From contig NZ_SMFM01000006.1 of the NCBI RefSeq assembly GCF_004349085.1, positions 62,001-126,000 on the forward strand: DNA of 64,000 nt, in the 5' to 3' direction. Made by a program: the position numbers and the translations under genes. The notes beneath the pieces were generated by a model. It did not search any database. It was given only the letters and a program-made list of their open reading frames with translations, and had not been told where the DNA came from. Each line of letters starts with the position of its first letter. Positions within the stretch are counted from its first letter, which is position 1. Positions 9,415 through 18,261 of the stretch are shown here, piece by piece. The stretch is from Flavobacterium caseinilyticum (GTDB taxonomy: Bacteria; Bacteroidota; Bacteroidia; Flavobacteriales; Flavobacteriaceae).

Positions 9415-10146
9415 TTAAGATTTAAAAATTGTGGTTAGTTTTTTTGCATTTAAAACTTCGGCTTCGCTTGCGGTGTTATTACAATATATAAAGACTTGTT
9501 CGAGTAATTTCTTTTCAATAATAACATCATGAAGCTTTATCAAATCAGTAAAGCTGTACTCAGAATAAAACATCTTTGGAATTCCGTGAAGCCTGACATA
9601 ACCAACAGTTGAGGTGGCAATAATATCAGTTGGCATTGCCGGACGGCTGACGCTGGCAAAGGTAATATTATTTCTTGCTAAGCGTTCATACACTTCCTGA
9701 GACCACCAACCTGGGTGTCGCAATTCGATCGCTATTTTAAAATCGGGGCTCATAGATTCTATAATAAGATCAAGCTTTTCAGGGCTATAATGAAAACTCA
9801 GTGGAAGCTGAAATAAGATGCACTCCAGTTTTTCATTGAGTCCTTGTTTACAGAGCGAGAAGAATTCATCTATTTCTGATTTGCAGTCCACGAACTTTTT
9901 GATATGCGTTATCAATTTTGGTGCTTTAACGGAATAGATAAAACCATCCGGGCTTTTTTTATACCAATTTTCAAAGATTCGCAACGTTGGAAATTTATAA
10001 AATGTAGCATTTATTTCAAAGGTATTGAAATGCGTGCAATAAAAATTAAACCATTTGGACGGCAGAATGTTTTCAGGATAAAAGACATTCTTCCATTTGG
10101 TATTATGAAAGGAAGAATAACCGATATGTATATTTTTAGCGAACAT
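9415..10146 (-). CDS. DUF72 (YecE-like) family protein
   Basis: 243 residues from MFAKNIHIGYSS (ATG at 10146; an upstream ATG would add 30 hydrophobic, non-homologous residues). DUF72 is a TIM-barrel-like family of uncertain function. Visible family marks are IGYSSF..WKNVFYP near the start, FNTFEINATFYKFP (typical 'EINxTFY'), YSVKAPKLITH, FQLPLSFHY, IAIELRHPGWW and YVRLHGIP..YYSEYSF-like sequence. Its ORF lies 137 bp upstream of cphA on the same strand. Confidence 0.85.
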   Translation of the reverse strand: MFAKNIHIGYSSFHNTKWKNVFYPENILPSKWFNFYCTHFNTFEINATFYKFPTLRIFENWYKKSPDGFIYSVKAPKLITHIKKFVDCKSEIDEFFSLCKQGLNEKLECILFQLPLSFHYSPEKLDLIIESMSPDFKIAIELRHPGWWSQEVYERLARNNITFASVSRPAMPTDIIATSTVGYVRLHGIPKMFYSEYSFTDLIKLHDVIIEKKLLEQVFIYCNNTASEAEVLNAKKLTTIFKS

Positions 10147-10261
10147 AAAAATAAGAATAAAATTAATGAAAAGGAATGCTGAATTGTTGTCAGTTCTACT
10201 TAACAAAAAAGTCTTCTTCAAACATTTTGACTGCAATGAAGAAGATTAGAATCCAAAAAAG

Positions 10262-10298
10262 TAAAAAACGTAAGCGCCCAAATCTTTGATTCGGGCGC
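10262..10298 (-). terminator. Terminator after DUF892 gene
   Basis: The stem gcgcccaaatc / gattcgggcgc (10274-10284 and 10288-10298, one mismatch that is G:U in the minus-strand RNA) has a 3-nt loop. It is followed on the minus strand by a U-rich run (rc of aaaaaacg). It lies 39 bp after the DUF892 stop codon. Confidence 0.75.
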
Positions 10299-10336
10299 AT
10301 TGTATCTCTATTAAATCCTTGATTGAGAATCTTTAT

Positions 10337-10957
10337 TTATTTATGACCTTCATGCGCAGCATCAACATTGATATGTGATACAGCGATTTCCTTTAATTTT
10401 ATTTCAGCGTTTTTCTCTTCTGCGAGTGTTTTTGCAAGTAGTAAGGCAGTTCTTGTTTTACCAAGAGTAACTGCGTAAACACGCAAAGTTCCATAAGCAG
10501 CTATTTCATAATGCTCCACTTTCTGTGCTGCGGCTATCATCGCTGCATCACGAACATTCCCAACTTCCGTTTCTTGGATTATTTTATCAGTCTCATCTAA
10601 CAATCCTGCCATCGCATCGCATTTTTTGGCAACTGCTTCCAGACCCAGTGATTCAAAAACTTGTTCCAAACGGGTAACATGTTCTTCTGTTTCCTTCAAA
10701 TGATCTTCAAACGCTTTAATTAACTGAGTAGATGTTGCATTTTTGGCCATTTTAGCCAGTGCTTTTGTCAATGCTTTTTCTGCCCAATAAATATCTTTCA
10801 AACCATCTTCCAAAAAATCTCTTAAGTTTTCCGCTGCATCAGGTTTTGCTTTTACCACTCCGTCTTTTGGCATAGCAGTCAATTCCTGAGCTGCTCTTCC
10901 AGTCCTTTTTATCGATGGTTTAACAGCTTTTACAGATTCCTCTTTCGTCGTTTTCAT
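10337..10957 (-). CDS. DUF892 ferritin-like protein (YciE/YciF family)
   Basis: 206 residues. A basic, Lys-rich N-terminal tail (~40 residues, KTTKEESVKAVKPSIKRTGR) precedes a four-helix ferritin-like domain (about 43-200): LRDFLEDGLKDIYWAEKAL, ALAKMAKNATS, FEDHLKETEEHVTRLEQVF, KVEHYEIAAYGTLRVYA and TLAEEKNAE. The Glu/His pattern (E57, E90-H94, E142-H145-E147 region) is consistent with a di-iron site. Relatives are stress-induced in enterobacteria. The basic tail suggests nucleic-acid contact, which is inference only. Own terminator downstream. Confidence 0.88.
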   Translation of the reverse strand: MKTTKEESVKAVKPSIKRTGRAAQELTAMPKDGVVKAKPDAAENLRDFLEDGLKDIYWAEKALTKALAKMAKNATSTQLIKAFEDHLKETEEHVTRLEQVFESLGLEAVAKKCDAMAGLLDETDKIIQETEVGNVRDAAMIAAAQKVEHYEIAAYGTLRVYAVTLGKTRTALLLAKTLAEEKNAEIKLKEIAVSHINVDAAHEGHK

Positions 10958-11740
10958 AACTATTTATTTAAGAAATTAATTACGGTATTAATTCAAAAAA
11001 CAAATTTAAAAATTAGTGAAATTCATTCTGTACATAATTCTTTTTATTAATTACAAAATTCACAGTCTTGGAAATTTAATTTACCGGACTGTCATATTTA
11101 TTTATAATTTTTTTAAGGAATTAAAAATTGATCTCAGCTGCAAACTTTAGTGTTACGGGCCATGGCAATTTGCTGTATCCTGATCAATAAATATTTTTTA
11201 AAAATTTAGGTTCCCGAGAAAAATTTGAAGCCAAAACTGTAATAAATTTTAAAAAAAAATCTATTACAATTTGATTAAAGGTACGGAGAGTCGATGAACG
11301 TGGTAATTTCGATAAAGTTTCTTTAAAAAAAGGTCACAAATGACTTTTTTTTCTGTTCTGAGCGGGAATTAATAAAAAGTATAGTTTGAAAAATTTATAT
11401 AAAATATATTTTACGCGTGTTAATAGCGCATTGGACAATGAAATTGGAATTTACATATCTCAATCAATTAATGAAGTTTCGAAAAATTGGTAATTCAATA
11501 TCAAACCTTCATCAGTGAATGCAAAACTGGGCTTCGGAGGTAAAAAAATTCATTAAAACAGAAAGTTTGTAAATGAAAAACTACATTTCATTATTCCTTT
11601 TTTTTTCATATTTAAAGAATTCCTATCTAAATTTATAAAATTCCGCACCTCTTTCCCTCACCTGAAAGTTTTAAAGTCCGTGTTTTGGAAAAATAATTTC
11701 AATAAAAAACCCTAACATATTGATGTTAGGGTTTTTGCTT
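10958..11740. other. Long AT-rich intergenic region
   Basis: About 780 bp between the DUF892 gene and tRNA-Met. It contains the tRNA terminator at its right end (11705-11736) and presumably the DUF892 promoter at its left end. No reading frame with protein character and no strong repeat is visible. Confidence 0.5.
11705..11736 (-). terminator. Terminator after tRNA-Met
   Basis: The perfect stem ccctaacat/atgttaggg (11710-11718 and 11723-11731) with a 4-nt loop is flanked by A and T runs, so it can work on both strands. It starts 5 bp after the tRNA 3' end on the minus strand. Confidence 0.85.
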
Positions 11741-11817
11741 TGGTAGCGAGACCGAGATTTGAACTCGGGACCTCAGGGTTATGAATCCTGCGCTCTAACC
11801 GACTGAGCTATCTCGCC
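11741..11817 (-). tRNA. tRNA-Met (anticodon CAT)
   Basis: The minus strand folds as a 77-nt cloverleaf with an encoded CCA: acceptor GGCGAGA/TCTCGCT (G1:U72 wobble), D arm GCTC/GAGC, anticodon stem CAGGA/CCCTG with loop TTCATAA, a 5-nt variable loop, and a T arm CCGAG-TTCAAAT-CTCGG. The anticodon CAT means elongator Met most likely; lysidine-modified Ile2 cannot be excluded by eye. The innermost anticodon-stem pair is A31:C39. The lack of the initiator hallmark (three G:C pairs at the base of the anticodon loop) argues against fMet. Confidence 0.93.
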
Positions 11818-11854
11818 ATGATTAGGGTTGTAAAACCTACCCTGAATGCGGGTG

Positions 11855-11885
11855 CAAATATAAAAATAATATTAGAGCTTGCAAG
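11855..11885 (-). promoter_or_regulatory. Promoter of tRNA-Met
   Basis: On the minus strand cTTG, a 19-bp spacer and TATATTTG (rc caaatata at 11855-11862) match the Bacteroidota sigma consensus (TTTG-N19-TAnnTTTG). The -7 box lies about 38 bp before the mature tRNA end. Confidence 0.7.
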
Positions 11886-11972
11886 TATATTTTTAAGAAA
11901 AAAAAATATTTTTAAAAACACTTTTTTTTCGAAGTTAAATTCTATATATTTCCGAAAAATTAAATGTAGCTC

Positions 11973-12365
11973 ATGGATCAAAAAGTACGTTACGAAATCG
12001 AGTTCCCCATAAATTCCTCACCTCAATTGTTGTATCAATATATATCGACTCCATCCGGTTTGTCTGAGTGGTTTGCGGATAATGTCAATTCTCGTGGAGA
12101 GTTTTTTACTTTCATTTGGAATGACTCTGAAGAAAAGGCAAGATTAGCCTCGAAGAAAACAGGCGAAAAAGTGAAATTTAAATGGGTCGATGAAAATAGT
12201 AAGGATACGGAGTATTTTTTTGAACTGCATATTTTAGTGGATGAGCTTACCAAAGACGTTTCGTTAATGGTTGTTGATTTTGCTGAGAAAGATGAGATAG
12301 ATGAAGCTACACTGCTTTGGGAAAATCAAATTTCGGACTTGAAACATCTGATTGGATCTGTTTAG
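11973..12365 (+). CDS. START-like domain protein
   Basis: 130 residues. Conserved in Flavobacteriia and annotated as START-like (SRPBCC fold, AHSA1-related). MDQKVRYEIEFPINSSPQLLYQYISTP starts the first strand and helix; GLSEWFADNV (residues 29-38) is the typical 'GL.EWFAD' signature; FTFIWND and FKWVDE are core strands; ATLLWENQISDLKHLIG is the C-terminal helix that closes the hydrophobic pocket. It probably binds a hydrophobic ligand, identity unknown. Followed after 28 bp by a hairpin that overlaps the next gene's leader. Confidence 0.8.
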   Translation: MDQKVRYEIEFPINSSPQLLYQYISTPSGLSEWFADNVNSRGEFFTFIWNDSEEKARLASKKTGEKVKFKWVDENSKDTEYFFELHILVDELTKDVSLMVVDFAEKDEIDEATLLWENQISDLKHLIGSV

Positions 12366-12385
12366 TAAAATCATTTTTTATGACT

Positions 12386-12420
12386 TATATTTGCCCTGAA
12401 TAAAATTTAGGGCTTTTTTT
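12386..12420 (+). promoter_or_regulatory. -7 box and hairpin directly before the aminotransferase IV gene
   Basis: TATATTTG (12386-12393) fits the Bacteroidota -7 box. It is followed at once by gccct..agggc (12394-12414) and T7 up to the ATG at 12421. The hairpin looks like the terminator of the upstream START gene, yet the predicted transcript start of the next gene (~12400) falls inside it. Confidence 0.5.
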
Positions 12421-13260
12421 ATGATTAATTTTAATGGAACTATAGTGTCGCAAGATGCTAATATAATGACTCAAAATCGTGCTTTTTTATATGGTGACGG
12501 CGTTTTTGAAACAGTGAAAATACTAAATAATAAAATTCTTTTTCTGGAAGATCATTATTTTAGGTTAATGTCGTCCATGCGTGTTGTACGAATGGAAATC
12601 CCGATGAATTTTACCATCGAATATCTGGAGGAACAAATCCTTTCTTTAGTTCGTACAAACTCATTGTCAGAGTCGTTTCGGGCCCGAATTACAGTTTACA
12701 GGAATGATGGCGGTTATTATTTACCACAAAATAATACTGTATCTTTTATAATTCATGCAGTAGCGCTTGAAACTACCATTTATGCAATTGATAAAAAGAA
12801 TTATGAAGTGGATTTATATAAAGACTTTTATATTGCTAAACAATTACTTTCGTCTATTAAAACGACCAATAAAATCATTAATATTACAGGAAGTATTTTT
12901 GCGAATGAAAATGGATTAGACAATTGTTTATTGCTAAATGACAGTAAGAATGTGGTTGAAGCATTACAAGGAAATATCTTCATGCTATTGGGTAATAAAT
13001 TGATTACGCCTCCCGTTTCTGAAGGTTGCCTGAACGGTGTTATGAGAAGGCAAATTTTAAGCTTAGCTAAAAAAATAGAAAATTTAGAGGTCGTAGAAGA
13101 AGTAATTTCTCCGTTTGATCTTCAAAAAGCAGATGAATTATTTATTACCAATGTCATAAAAGGAATTCAACCGATTACGCAGTACCGTAAAAAAGGATTT
13201 GCCACGAATATATCAGTTCAATTGTTGGGGAAACTTAATGAAATGATAAGTAGTACTTAA
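12421..13260 (+). CDS. Aminotransferase class IV (PabC/Dat-like)
   Basis: 279 residues, PLP-dependent fold type IV. MINFNGTIVSQDANIMTQNRAFLYGDGVFETVKI is the classic start of the family (NRAFLYGDGVFET). The Schiff-base lysine is expected in SSIKTTNKIINITGS (about residue 145), and VVEALQGNIFML plus PPVSEGCLNGVMRR are the substrate and cofactor segments. It could be 4-amino-4-deoxychorismate lyase (folate), a D-amino acid or a branched-chain aminotransferase; sequence alone does not decide. Its stop codon overlaps that of the convergent YqgE gene in the 4 bp TTAA. Confidence 0.85.
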   Translation: MINFNGTIVSQDANIMTQNRAFLYGDGVFETVKILNNKILFLEDHYFRLMSSMRVVRMEIPMNFTIEYLEEQILSLVRTNSLSESFRARITVYRNDGGYYLPQNNTVSFIIHAVALETTIYAIDKKNYEVDLYKDFYIAKQLLSSIKTTNKIINITGSIFANENGLDNCLLLNDSKNVVEALQGNIFMLLGNKLITPPVSEGCLNGVMRRQILSLAKKIENLEVVEEVISPFDLQKADELFITNVIKGIQPITQYRKKGFATNISVQLLGKLNEMISST

Positions 13261-13817
13261 TTTAAATACGGGTTTTCCGGTGCATTGGACCAAATTATGT
13301 AATCTCCACCGAGTTCAATAATTTGTTCTTTCCAGAAATGTGTTGCTGATTTTCCAATTATTTTATTCTCATACGTATTTGCAGTAATAATCCAAGAATT
13401 ACTTTCGGTTTCACTTTCTAATTGGTTTTCATCCCATCCGGTGTAACCCAAAAAGAAGCGGATATTATCTTTGCTCACCGCTCCTGTATTGATGAGCTGT
13501 TTGGTGGATTCAAAATCTCCTCCCCAATATATTCCATTGGAAATTTCTATGCTGTTAGGAATTAGTTCCGGAATGTTATGGATAAAGTAAAGGTTATCTT
13601 GTTCTACCGGACCACCGTTGTAAATTTTAAAACTAGCATCAATATCCGGGATCAAATCATGAATGGTGTATTTCAAAGGTTTGTTAATAATGAAACCAAC
13701 TGAACCCTCTTTATTATGATCTGCCAATAGTATTACCGATCTATTAAAAGATAGATCTCCAATTATCGTAGGCTCTGCAATAAGCAAATATCCTTTTTTT
13801 AATTTTTCTGAAATCAT
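13257..13817 (-). CDS. YqgE/AlgH family protein
   Basis: 186 residues, full length for the family (function unknown; AlgH was linked to alginate regulation in Pseudomonas). Typical motifs: KKGYLLIAEPTIIGDLSFNRSVILLADH, GSVGFIINKPL, YNGGPVEQDNLYFIH, IYWGGDFE and RFFLGYTGWDENQLESE. It starts at 13817 and overlaps the aminotransferase stop on the opposite strand by 4 bp. Confidence 0.92.
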   Translation of the reverse strand: MISEKLKKGYLLIAEPTIIGDLSFNRSVILLADHNKEGSVGFIINKPLKYTIHDLIPDIDASFKIYNGGPVEQDNLYFIHNIPELIPNSIEISNGIYWGGDFESTKQLINTGAVSKDNIRFFLGYTGWDENQLESETESNSWIITANTYENKIIGKSATHFWKEQIIELGGDYIIWSNAPENPYLN

Positions 13818-13934
13818 CGGGTTATATTTTTAATTAAATTTAAGTTTTTTATTATAATGGTACCAAATAAAATCGTTGAAATGTATAAAAAAACCTTCCA
13901 GATGGAAGGTTTCATTATATTGCGTAAACTTAGA

Positions 13935-14207
13935 CTAGTTTACTGCGCCTTCTAATTCTGCACCTGCTTTAAATTTCACAACATTCTTAGCTGCAATTTG
14001 GATAGTTTTTCCTGTTTGAGGATTTCTACCGTCTCTAGCAGCTCTGGCTGAAACTGACCAAGATCCGAAACCTACTAAAGATACTCTTCCACCTTTTTTC
14101 AAAGTACCACCTACGTTTCCTAAAAATGACTCTAAAGCTAATTTTGCAGCAGCTTTTGTGATTCCTGCATCAGCAGCGATAGCATCGATTAATTCTGATT
14201 TGTTCAT
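13935..14207 (-). CDS. HU-family DNA-binding protein
   Basis: 90 residues, the standard HU length. The sequence is MNKSELIDAIAADAGITKAAAKLALESF (helical dimerisation part), GGRVSLVGFGSW..SARAARDGRNPQTGKTI (the beta arm with the RNPQTG.. tip that inserts into the minor groove), and a C-terminal helix FKAGAELEGAVN. HU bends and compacts chromosomal DNA. Monocistronic, with a 118-bp gap to YqgE on the same strand. Confidence 0.97.
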   Translation of the reverse strand: MNKSELIDAIAADAGITKAAAKLALESFLGNVGGTLKKGGRVSLVGFGSWSVSARAARDGRNPQTGKTIQIAAKNVVKFKAGAELEGAVN

Positions 14208-14387
14208 AATGAATAGTTATTAATTGTTGGTTAAAAAAAATTGTTAATACACAAATTTAGTAGGAAATACGTTCCTTGCAAGCGTTTTATGTTAATTTAG
14301 TTTATTTTGTTGATAACTTATTTTTTTTGTTGATAAATCAATAGTATTTTCTGGTTTGCATATAGAAACACCCCGTTTTTGTTGGTA

Positions 14388-15335
14388 TTAATAGACTTTC
14401 GCATCGGTTGAAAAAGTAATTCCATTCAATAATTCTGGTGTACTCATTTTCTTTTTGCCTGGAAATTGTAAATTTAGTATTTGGACAAATCCATTTTGTA
14501 CCGCTATCTTCATTTCTTTTTTGGTACAAAGTATAGTCCCAACAACATAATTATGTTCCTCTGAAATTATTGTAGCTTCGTATATTTTTACATTCCATTC
14601 GTCATTTTTATCTCCAAAGAAACACCAAGCAGCGGGATAAGGACTCAAACCTCGAATCAAATTGTTTATCTCCTGAGCTGATTTTGTCCAATCTATTTTG
14701 CAATTCTCTTTATTGAGTTTATAAGCTGTTTTGATATCGGCAGTGTCTTTTTGAATAATTGTCGACACATTTCCTTTTTCAATCATTTCCAAAGTGTCAA
14801 TAACAGTCTTGCTTCCTAATTCCATTAATCGGTCATGCAAATGTCCCGCATTTTCGGTTGCATCAATTGCAATTTCCGAACTTAAAATCATCGCGCCAGT
14901 ATCAATTTTGTCATCGATAAAAAAAGTGGTGACACCCGTTTTGGTTTCTCCATTTATGATTGCCCAATTTATAGGTGCGGCACCGCGATAATTAGGCAGG
15001 AGTGAAGCATGAAGATTAAAAGTACCTAAAGATGGCATTTCCCAAACAACTTTTGGCAACATTCTAAAGGCAACTACAATTTGTAAATTAGCATTCAACG
15101 CTTTTAATTCAGCTAAAAAAGTCTCGTCTTTTAAGTTTAAAGGCTGTAATAAAGTAAGATCGTGAGCCATAGCATATTCCTTTACTGCAGAATACTTTAA
15201 TTTTTGTCCCCGGCCTGCCGGTTTGTCCGCAGCAGTGATTACACCTACAACCTCATAGTTGTTTTTGATTATTGTGTCTAATATTCCCACTGCAAATTTG
15301 GGAGTACCCATAAAAACAATTCGTAATTTTTCCAT
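14388..15335 (-). CDS. fmt: Methionyl-tRNA formyltransferase
   Basis: 315 residues. It formylates Met-tRNAfMet using 10-formyl-THF. N-terminal Rossmann-like domain (MEKLRIVFMGTPKFAVGIL), catalytic Asn/His/Asp region HASLLPNYRGAAPINWAIINGETKTGVTTFF.DDKIDTG (about residues 107-145), and a C-terminal OB-like domain with NLIRGLSPYPAAWCFF. Its ATG overlaps the stop codon of the upstream recQ by one base (TAATG), suggesting translational coupling. Confidence 0.96.
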   Translation of the reverse strand: MEKLRIVFMGTPKFAVGILDTIIKNNYEVVGVITAADKPAGRGQKLKYSAVKEYAMAHDLTLLQPLNLKDETFLAELKALNANLQIVVAFRMLPKVVWEMPSLGTFNLHASLLPNYRGAAPINWAIINGETKTGVTTFFIDDKIDTGAMILSSEIAIDATENAGHLHDRLMELGSKTVIDTLEMIEKGNVSTIIQKDTADIKTAYKLNKENCKIDWTKSAQEINNLIRGLSPYPAAWCFFGDKNDEWNVKIYEATIISEEHNYVVGTILCTKKEMKIAVQNGFVQILNLQFPGKKKMSTPELLNGITFSTDAKVY

Positions 15336-17230
15336 TATGATCGTATAGTATATTTGTTATTTGGTTTAACCAAAATTGTGTTGTTTTCTAATAAATCCTG
15401 AAGTACGCCAATAACTTCGTCCGTACTGTTTTTAGTTTTGTTTTGAATATCTCTTGAATTTAAATCTTCGGTTTGCAATAAGGCAATTATTTCTTTTGAA
15501 AGCAGCGATACATCTTTCTTCTTTATTTTCTTAGTAATACAAAAGGAACAAATGCCGCAATCAACGGTTGTTTTTTCACCAAAATAATTTAAAATTAACT
15601 TGTTTTTGCACACTTTTTTCTCACTAATGTAGTGGATTACGGATTGAAGCTGCTCTTTTTTTAATTGATTTTGATTCTCTAAATGTTTTGAAACCCGATT
15701 GATGGTTCTGTCATCTTCCCGAACTTCATTGAAAATTAATGTGGCATCATTATTTTTGGAATGGTAATCTATGATTTCTTTTTCTTTTAATTTATGTAAA
15801 ACAGCCTGAATTTCAGTTTCCTTATGATTTGATTTTTTTGCAATCAACTGCAGGTTGAACGCGGTTTGCATTTCGTAAATCCCCGGATACGTTCGCAAAA
15901 TGGCTAAAATAATTTCCTCATCGTTTGGATTTAAACTCATATACCGAATCACTTCTTTGGAAGGTATCAGAAACTGCATGGTAATTTTTTCTGAAAATTC
16001 TTGCGACAGGCTAATGATTCCTTGTCTGTCCAAGAATTGCATGGCATTGTAAGTTTTCAGTGTTGGGAATTCATATTTTAAACAAAAATGATGCAGATTG
16101 AATGTGAATTGTTCGTTGATTCCCTCTCCATAAGCGATTTGAAAATAGTTGCAGAGCTTGACATACATCAGATTCAAAAACTTTTTATCGGGAAGAATAT
16201 TTATAAATTGGCTTTGAGCCTGAATACTATCGGATGGACTGGTCAATAAAACGGCAAAGGCTCTTTCTCCATTTCGTCCCGCACGACCGGCTTCCTGATA
16301 ATAATTTTCCATGTTCTCCGGCAGCTGAATGTGGATTACAGTTTTTACATTGGCTTTGTCAATTCCCATTCCAAACGCATTTGTAGCCACAATAACCTGT
16401 ACTTCTTCATTCATCCAGGATTCCATGTTTTTGTCTTTTTCTTTGGACGAAAGTCCGCCGTGATAATACGTTGCTTTAAATCCTAAGGAATTTAATTGGG
16501 AGGAAATATCCAGACACGACTTTCTGTTTCTTACATATATTATAGAAGGTTGTGGGTTTTTTTTCAGAATTTGTTCTATTCTAAAAAGTTTATCCTCGAC
16601 CTCAAAAATCATGTATGCGATATTTTCTCTAGCAAAAGATTTTTCGAAAACTTGTGGTTTGTGTAATCCCAACTCATTGATGATGTCTTCTTTTACTCTT
16701 GGCGTCGCAGTGGCTGTCAAGGCTAAAAAAGGTACTGTTGGAAAATGCTTTTTTAATTCTGAAATTTTTAAATAAGCAGGTCTGAAATCATGTCCCCATT
16801 GTGAGACGCAATGCGCTTCATCTATGGTGATTAAATTGATGGGGAGATTTTTTATTCGTTCCAAAATCCAATCGGATTGAAGACGTTCTGGCGATAAGTA
16901 AAGGAATTTGTAATTTCCAAATTGGCAATTGTCCAGCAAATCAATCATTTCCTCGGATCGAATTCCGCCTGTTAATGCTATGGATTTAATGTTTCGCTTC
17001 TGCAAATTGGCGACTTGATCTTTCATCAGCGCTACTAATGGCGAAATGACCAGACAAATGCCTTCATTCATCATAGCCGGAATCTGAAAACAAACTGATT
17101 TTCCACCGCCGGTTGGCATCAATGCAAAGGTATCCTGACCGCGTAAAACGGAATCGATGATTTCGTATTGTAGCGACCTGAATTTGTCGTGTTTCCAATA
17201 TTTTTGAAGAATAGCTACTGCTTCTTGCAT
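15335..17230 (-). CDS. recQ: ATP-dependent DNA helicase RecQ (short form without HRDC)
   Basis: 631 residues. Helicase core: FRSLQYEIIDSVL..DTFALMPTGGGKSVCFQIP (Walker A), ITIDEAHCVSQWGHDFRP (DEAH box plus RecQ aromatic loop), LALTATATP, YVRNRKSC..LNS, GMGIDKANVKTVIH and QEAGRAGRNG. The RecQ C-terminal zinc-binding part has four cysteines (KVCKNKLILNYFGE..DCGICSFC). The last ~90 residues resemble a winged helix; I see no HRDC motif. It acts in recombination repair and replication-fork processing. Transcribed with fmt. Confidence 0.93.
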   Translation of the reverse strand: MQEAVAILQKYWKHDKFRSLQYEIIDSVLRGQDTFALMPTGGGKSVCFQIPAMMNEGICLVISPLVALMKDQVANLQKRNIKSIALTGGIRSEEMIDLLDNCQFGNYKFLYLSPERLQSDWILERIKNLPINLITIDEAHCVSQWGHDFRPAYLKISELKKHFPTVPFLALTATATPRVKEDIINELGLHKPQVFEKSFARENIAYMIFEVEDKLFRIEQILKKNPQPSIIYVRNRKSCLDISSQLNSLGFKATYYHGGLSSKEKDKNMESWMNEEVQVIVATNAFGMGIDKANVKTVIHIQLPENMENYYQEAGRAGRNGERAFAVLLTSPSDSIQAQSQFINILPDKKFLNLMYVKLCNYFQIAYGEGINEQFTFNLHHFCLKYEFPTLKTYNAMQFLDRQGIISLSQEFSEKITMQFLIPSKEVIRYMSLNPNDEEIILAILRTYPGIYEMQTAFNLQLIAKKSNHKETEIQAVLHKLKEKEIIDYHSKNNDATLIFNEVREDDRTINRVSKHLENQNQLKKEQLQSVIHYISEKKVCKNKLILNYFGEKTTVDCGICSFCITKKIKKKDVSLLSKEIIALLQTEDLNSRDIQNKTKNSTDEVIGVLQDLLENNTILVKPNNKYTIRS

Positions 17231-17289
17231 AAAGTATAGATTTCATTTCATTGAAAAACAGTCCAAAGCATAAATCCTAAACCTGCAGA

Positions 17290-17829
17290 CTATTTAGAAA
17301 TTTCATCTAAGATAAAAAGAATTCTGTTATCCATCGTGTCTTTTGGAACTTCTATGAGTTCGTAACCGTAATTCTGATAGGTTTCCGTAAGATGATTGTA
17401 GATGAGTTTCGCTTGTTCGAAGTTTTCATAACGTTCGTCATCGCTAATATAGATTTCCTCCCATGGCGGAAGAATGAAGATTTTTGAGTAGGTATGTTCG
17501 CGGCAAGCGGCATCAAAAGTGGCAGGATAACTATCGCCAATGTAATGCATATACGCTAAAACATCCGGAATTCCTCTGTCGATAAAGACAACTTCATGAG
17601 GCTCATTTGAAGCATTTTGAAATTGTTTCTTCCTTCCTTCAAGAAGTAATTCGCTGAATAGCAAAGGTTTTTCAAGGAATAATTGCTCGATTCCTTGTTT
17701 TTTTGCTTCCAGAGTCAACTCCCGGGAAATTTCGGGATAACAACAATGTCCTTTAGCGACCAATCCGTCGATAATAGTGGTTTTACCTGTTCCTGGACCG
17801 CCAATGATAACTATGATTTCTTTTTGCAC
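17290..17829 (-). CDS. AAA-family ATPase / nucleotide kinase-like protein
   Basis: 179 residues of the AAA_28 (NadR-kinase-like) family. Walker A is VIIGGPGTGKTTIIDGL (residues 7-23), then YPEISRELTLEAK, and the Walker B-type VVFIDRGIPDVLAYM (about 80-94). A lid-type segment follows, ILPPWEEIYISDDERYENFEQA, a motif shared with related small P-loop kinases. The substrate is unknown. It is 60 bp upstream of recQ on the same strand, so probably part of the recQ-fmt transcription unit. Confidence 0.82.
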   Translation of the reverse strand: MQKEIIVIIGGPGTGKTTIIDGLVAKGHCCYPEISRELTLEAKKQGIEQLFLEKPLLFSELLLEGRKKQFQNASNEPHEVVFIDRGIPDVLAYMHYIGDSYPATFDAACREHTYSKIFILPPWEEIYISDDERYENFEQAKLIYNHLTETYQNYGYELIEVPKDTMDNRILFILDEISK

Positions 17830-17976
17830 TTTTAAAAAATAAGGGGCAAATTTACTTAAACTTATCGGGATTTGAAAAAATCATTGCGGTTAAAATGCGA
17901 TTAGACAAAAAATCATAATTCAAAATTCATAATTTACGTTTGAAACCGTATATTTGCCCTTATTTTTAAATAAAAA

Positions 17977-18261
17977 ATGGATAAGAAGACTGAAGAATTT
18001 TATGATAGATTAAAAGTGGAACTGGATATGAGCAATACATGGCCAGCAGAATACTTATTTAAATTTATTGTACCAACAGTAAGTGATAACGTAGAACAAG
18101 TGGAGTTGGCTTTTGATTGTATGGGCGCGGTTATCAAAACCAGAAAATCCAAGACGGGAAAGTTTACCAGTATATCTGTTGATGTCACCATGAAAGATGC
18201 ACAAGAAATAGTAGATAAATACCTAGAAGTTTCTACAATAAAAGGTATTATTTCCCTCTAG
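17977..18261 (+). CDS. DUF493 family protein (YbeD-like)
   Basis: 94 residues. Small ferredoxin-like alpha/beta protein of DUF493: WPAEYLFKFIVPT, ..AVIKTRKSKTGKFTSISVDVTMKDAQEIVDKYLEV. Function unproven. A TATATTTG -7 box at 17949-17956 lies 20 bp before the ATG, which gives a very short leader. Divergent from the AAA ATPase. Confidence 0.88.
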   Translation: MDKKTEEFYDRLKVELDMSNTWPAEYLFKFIVPTVSDNVEQVELAFDCMGAVIKTRKSKTGKFTSISVDVTMKDAQEIVDKYLEVSTIKGIISL

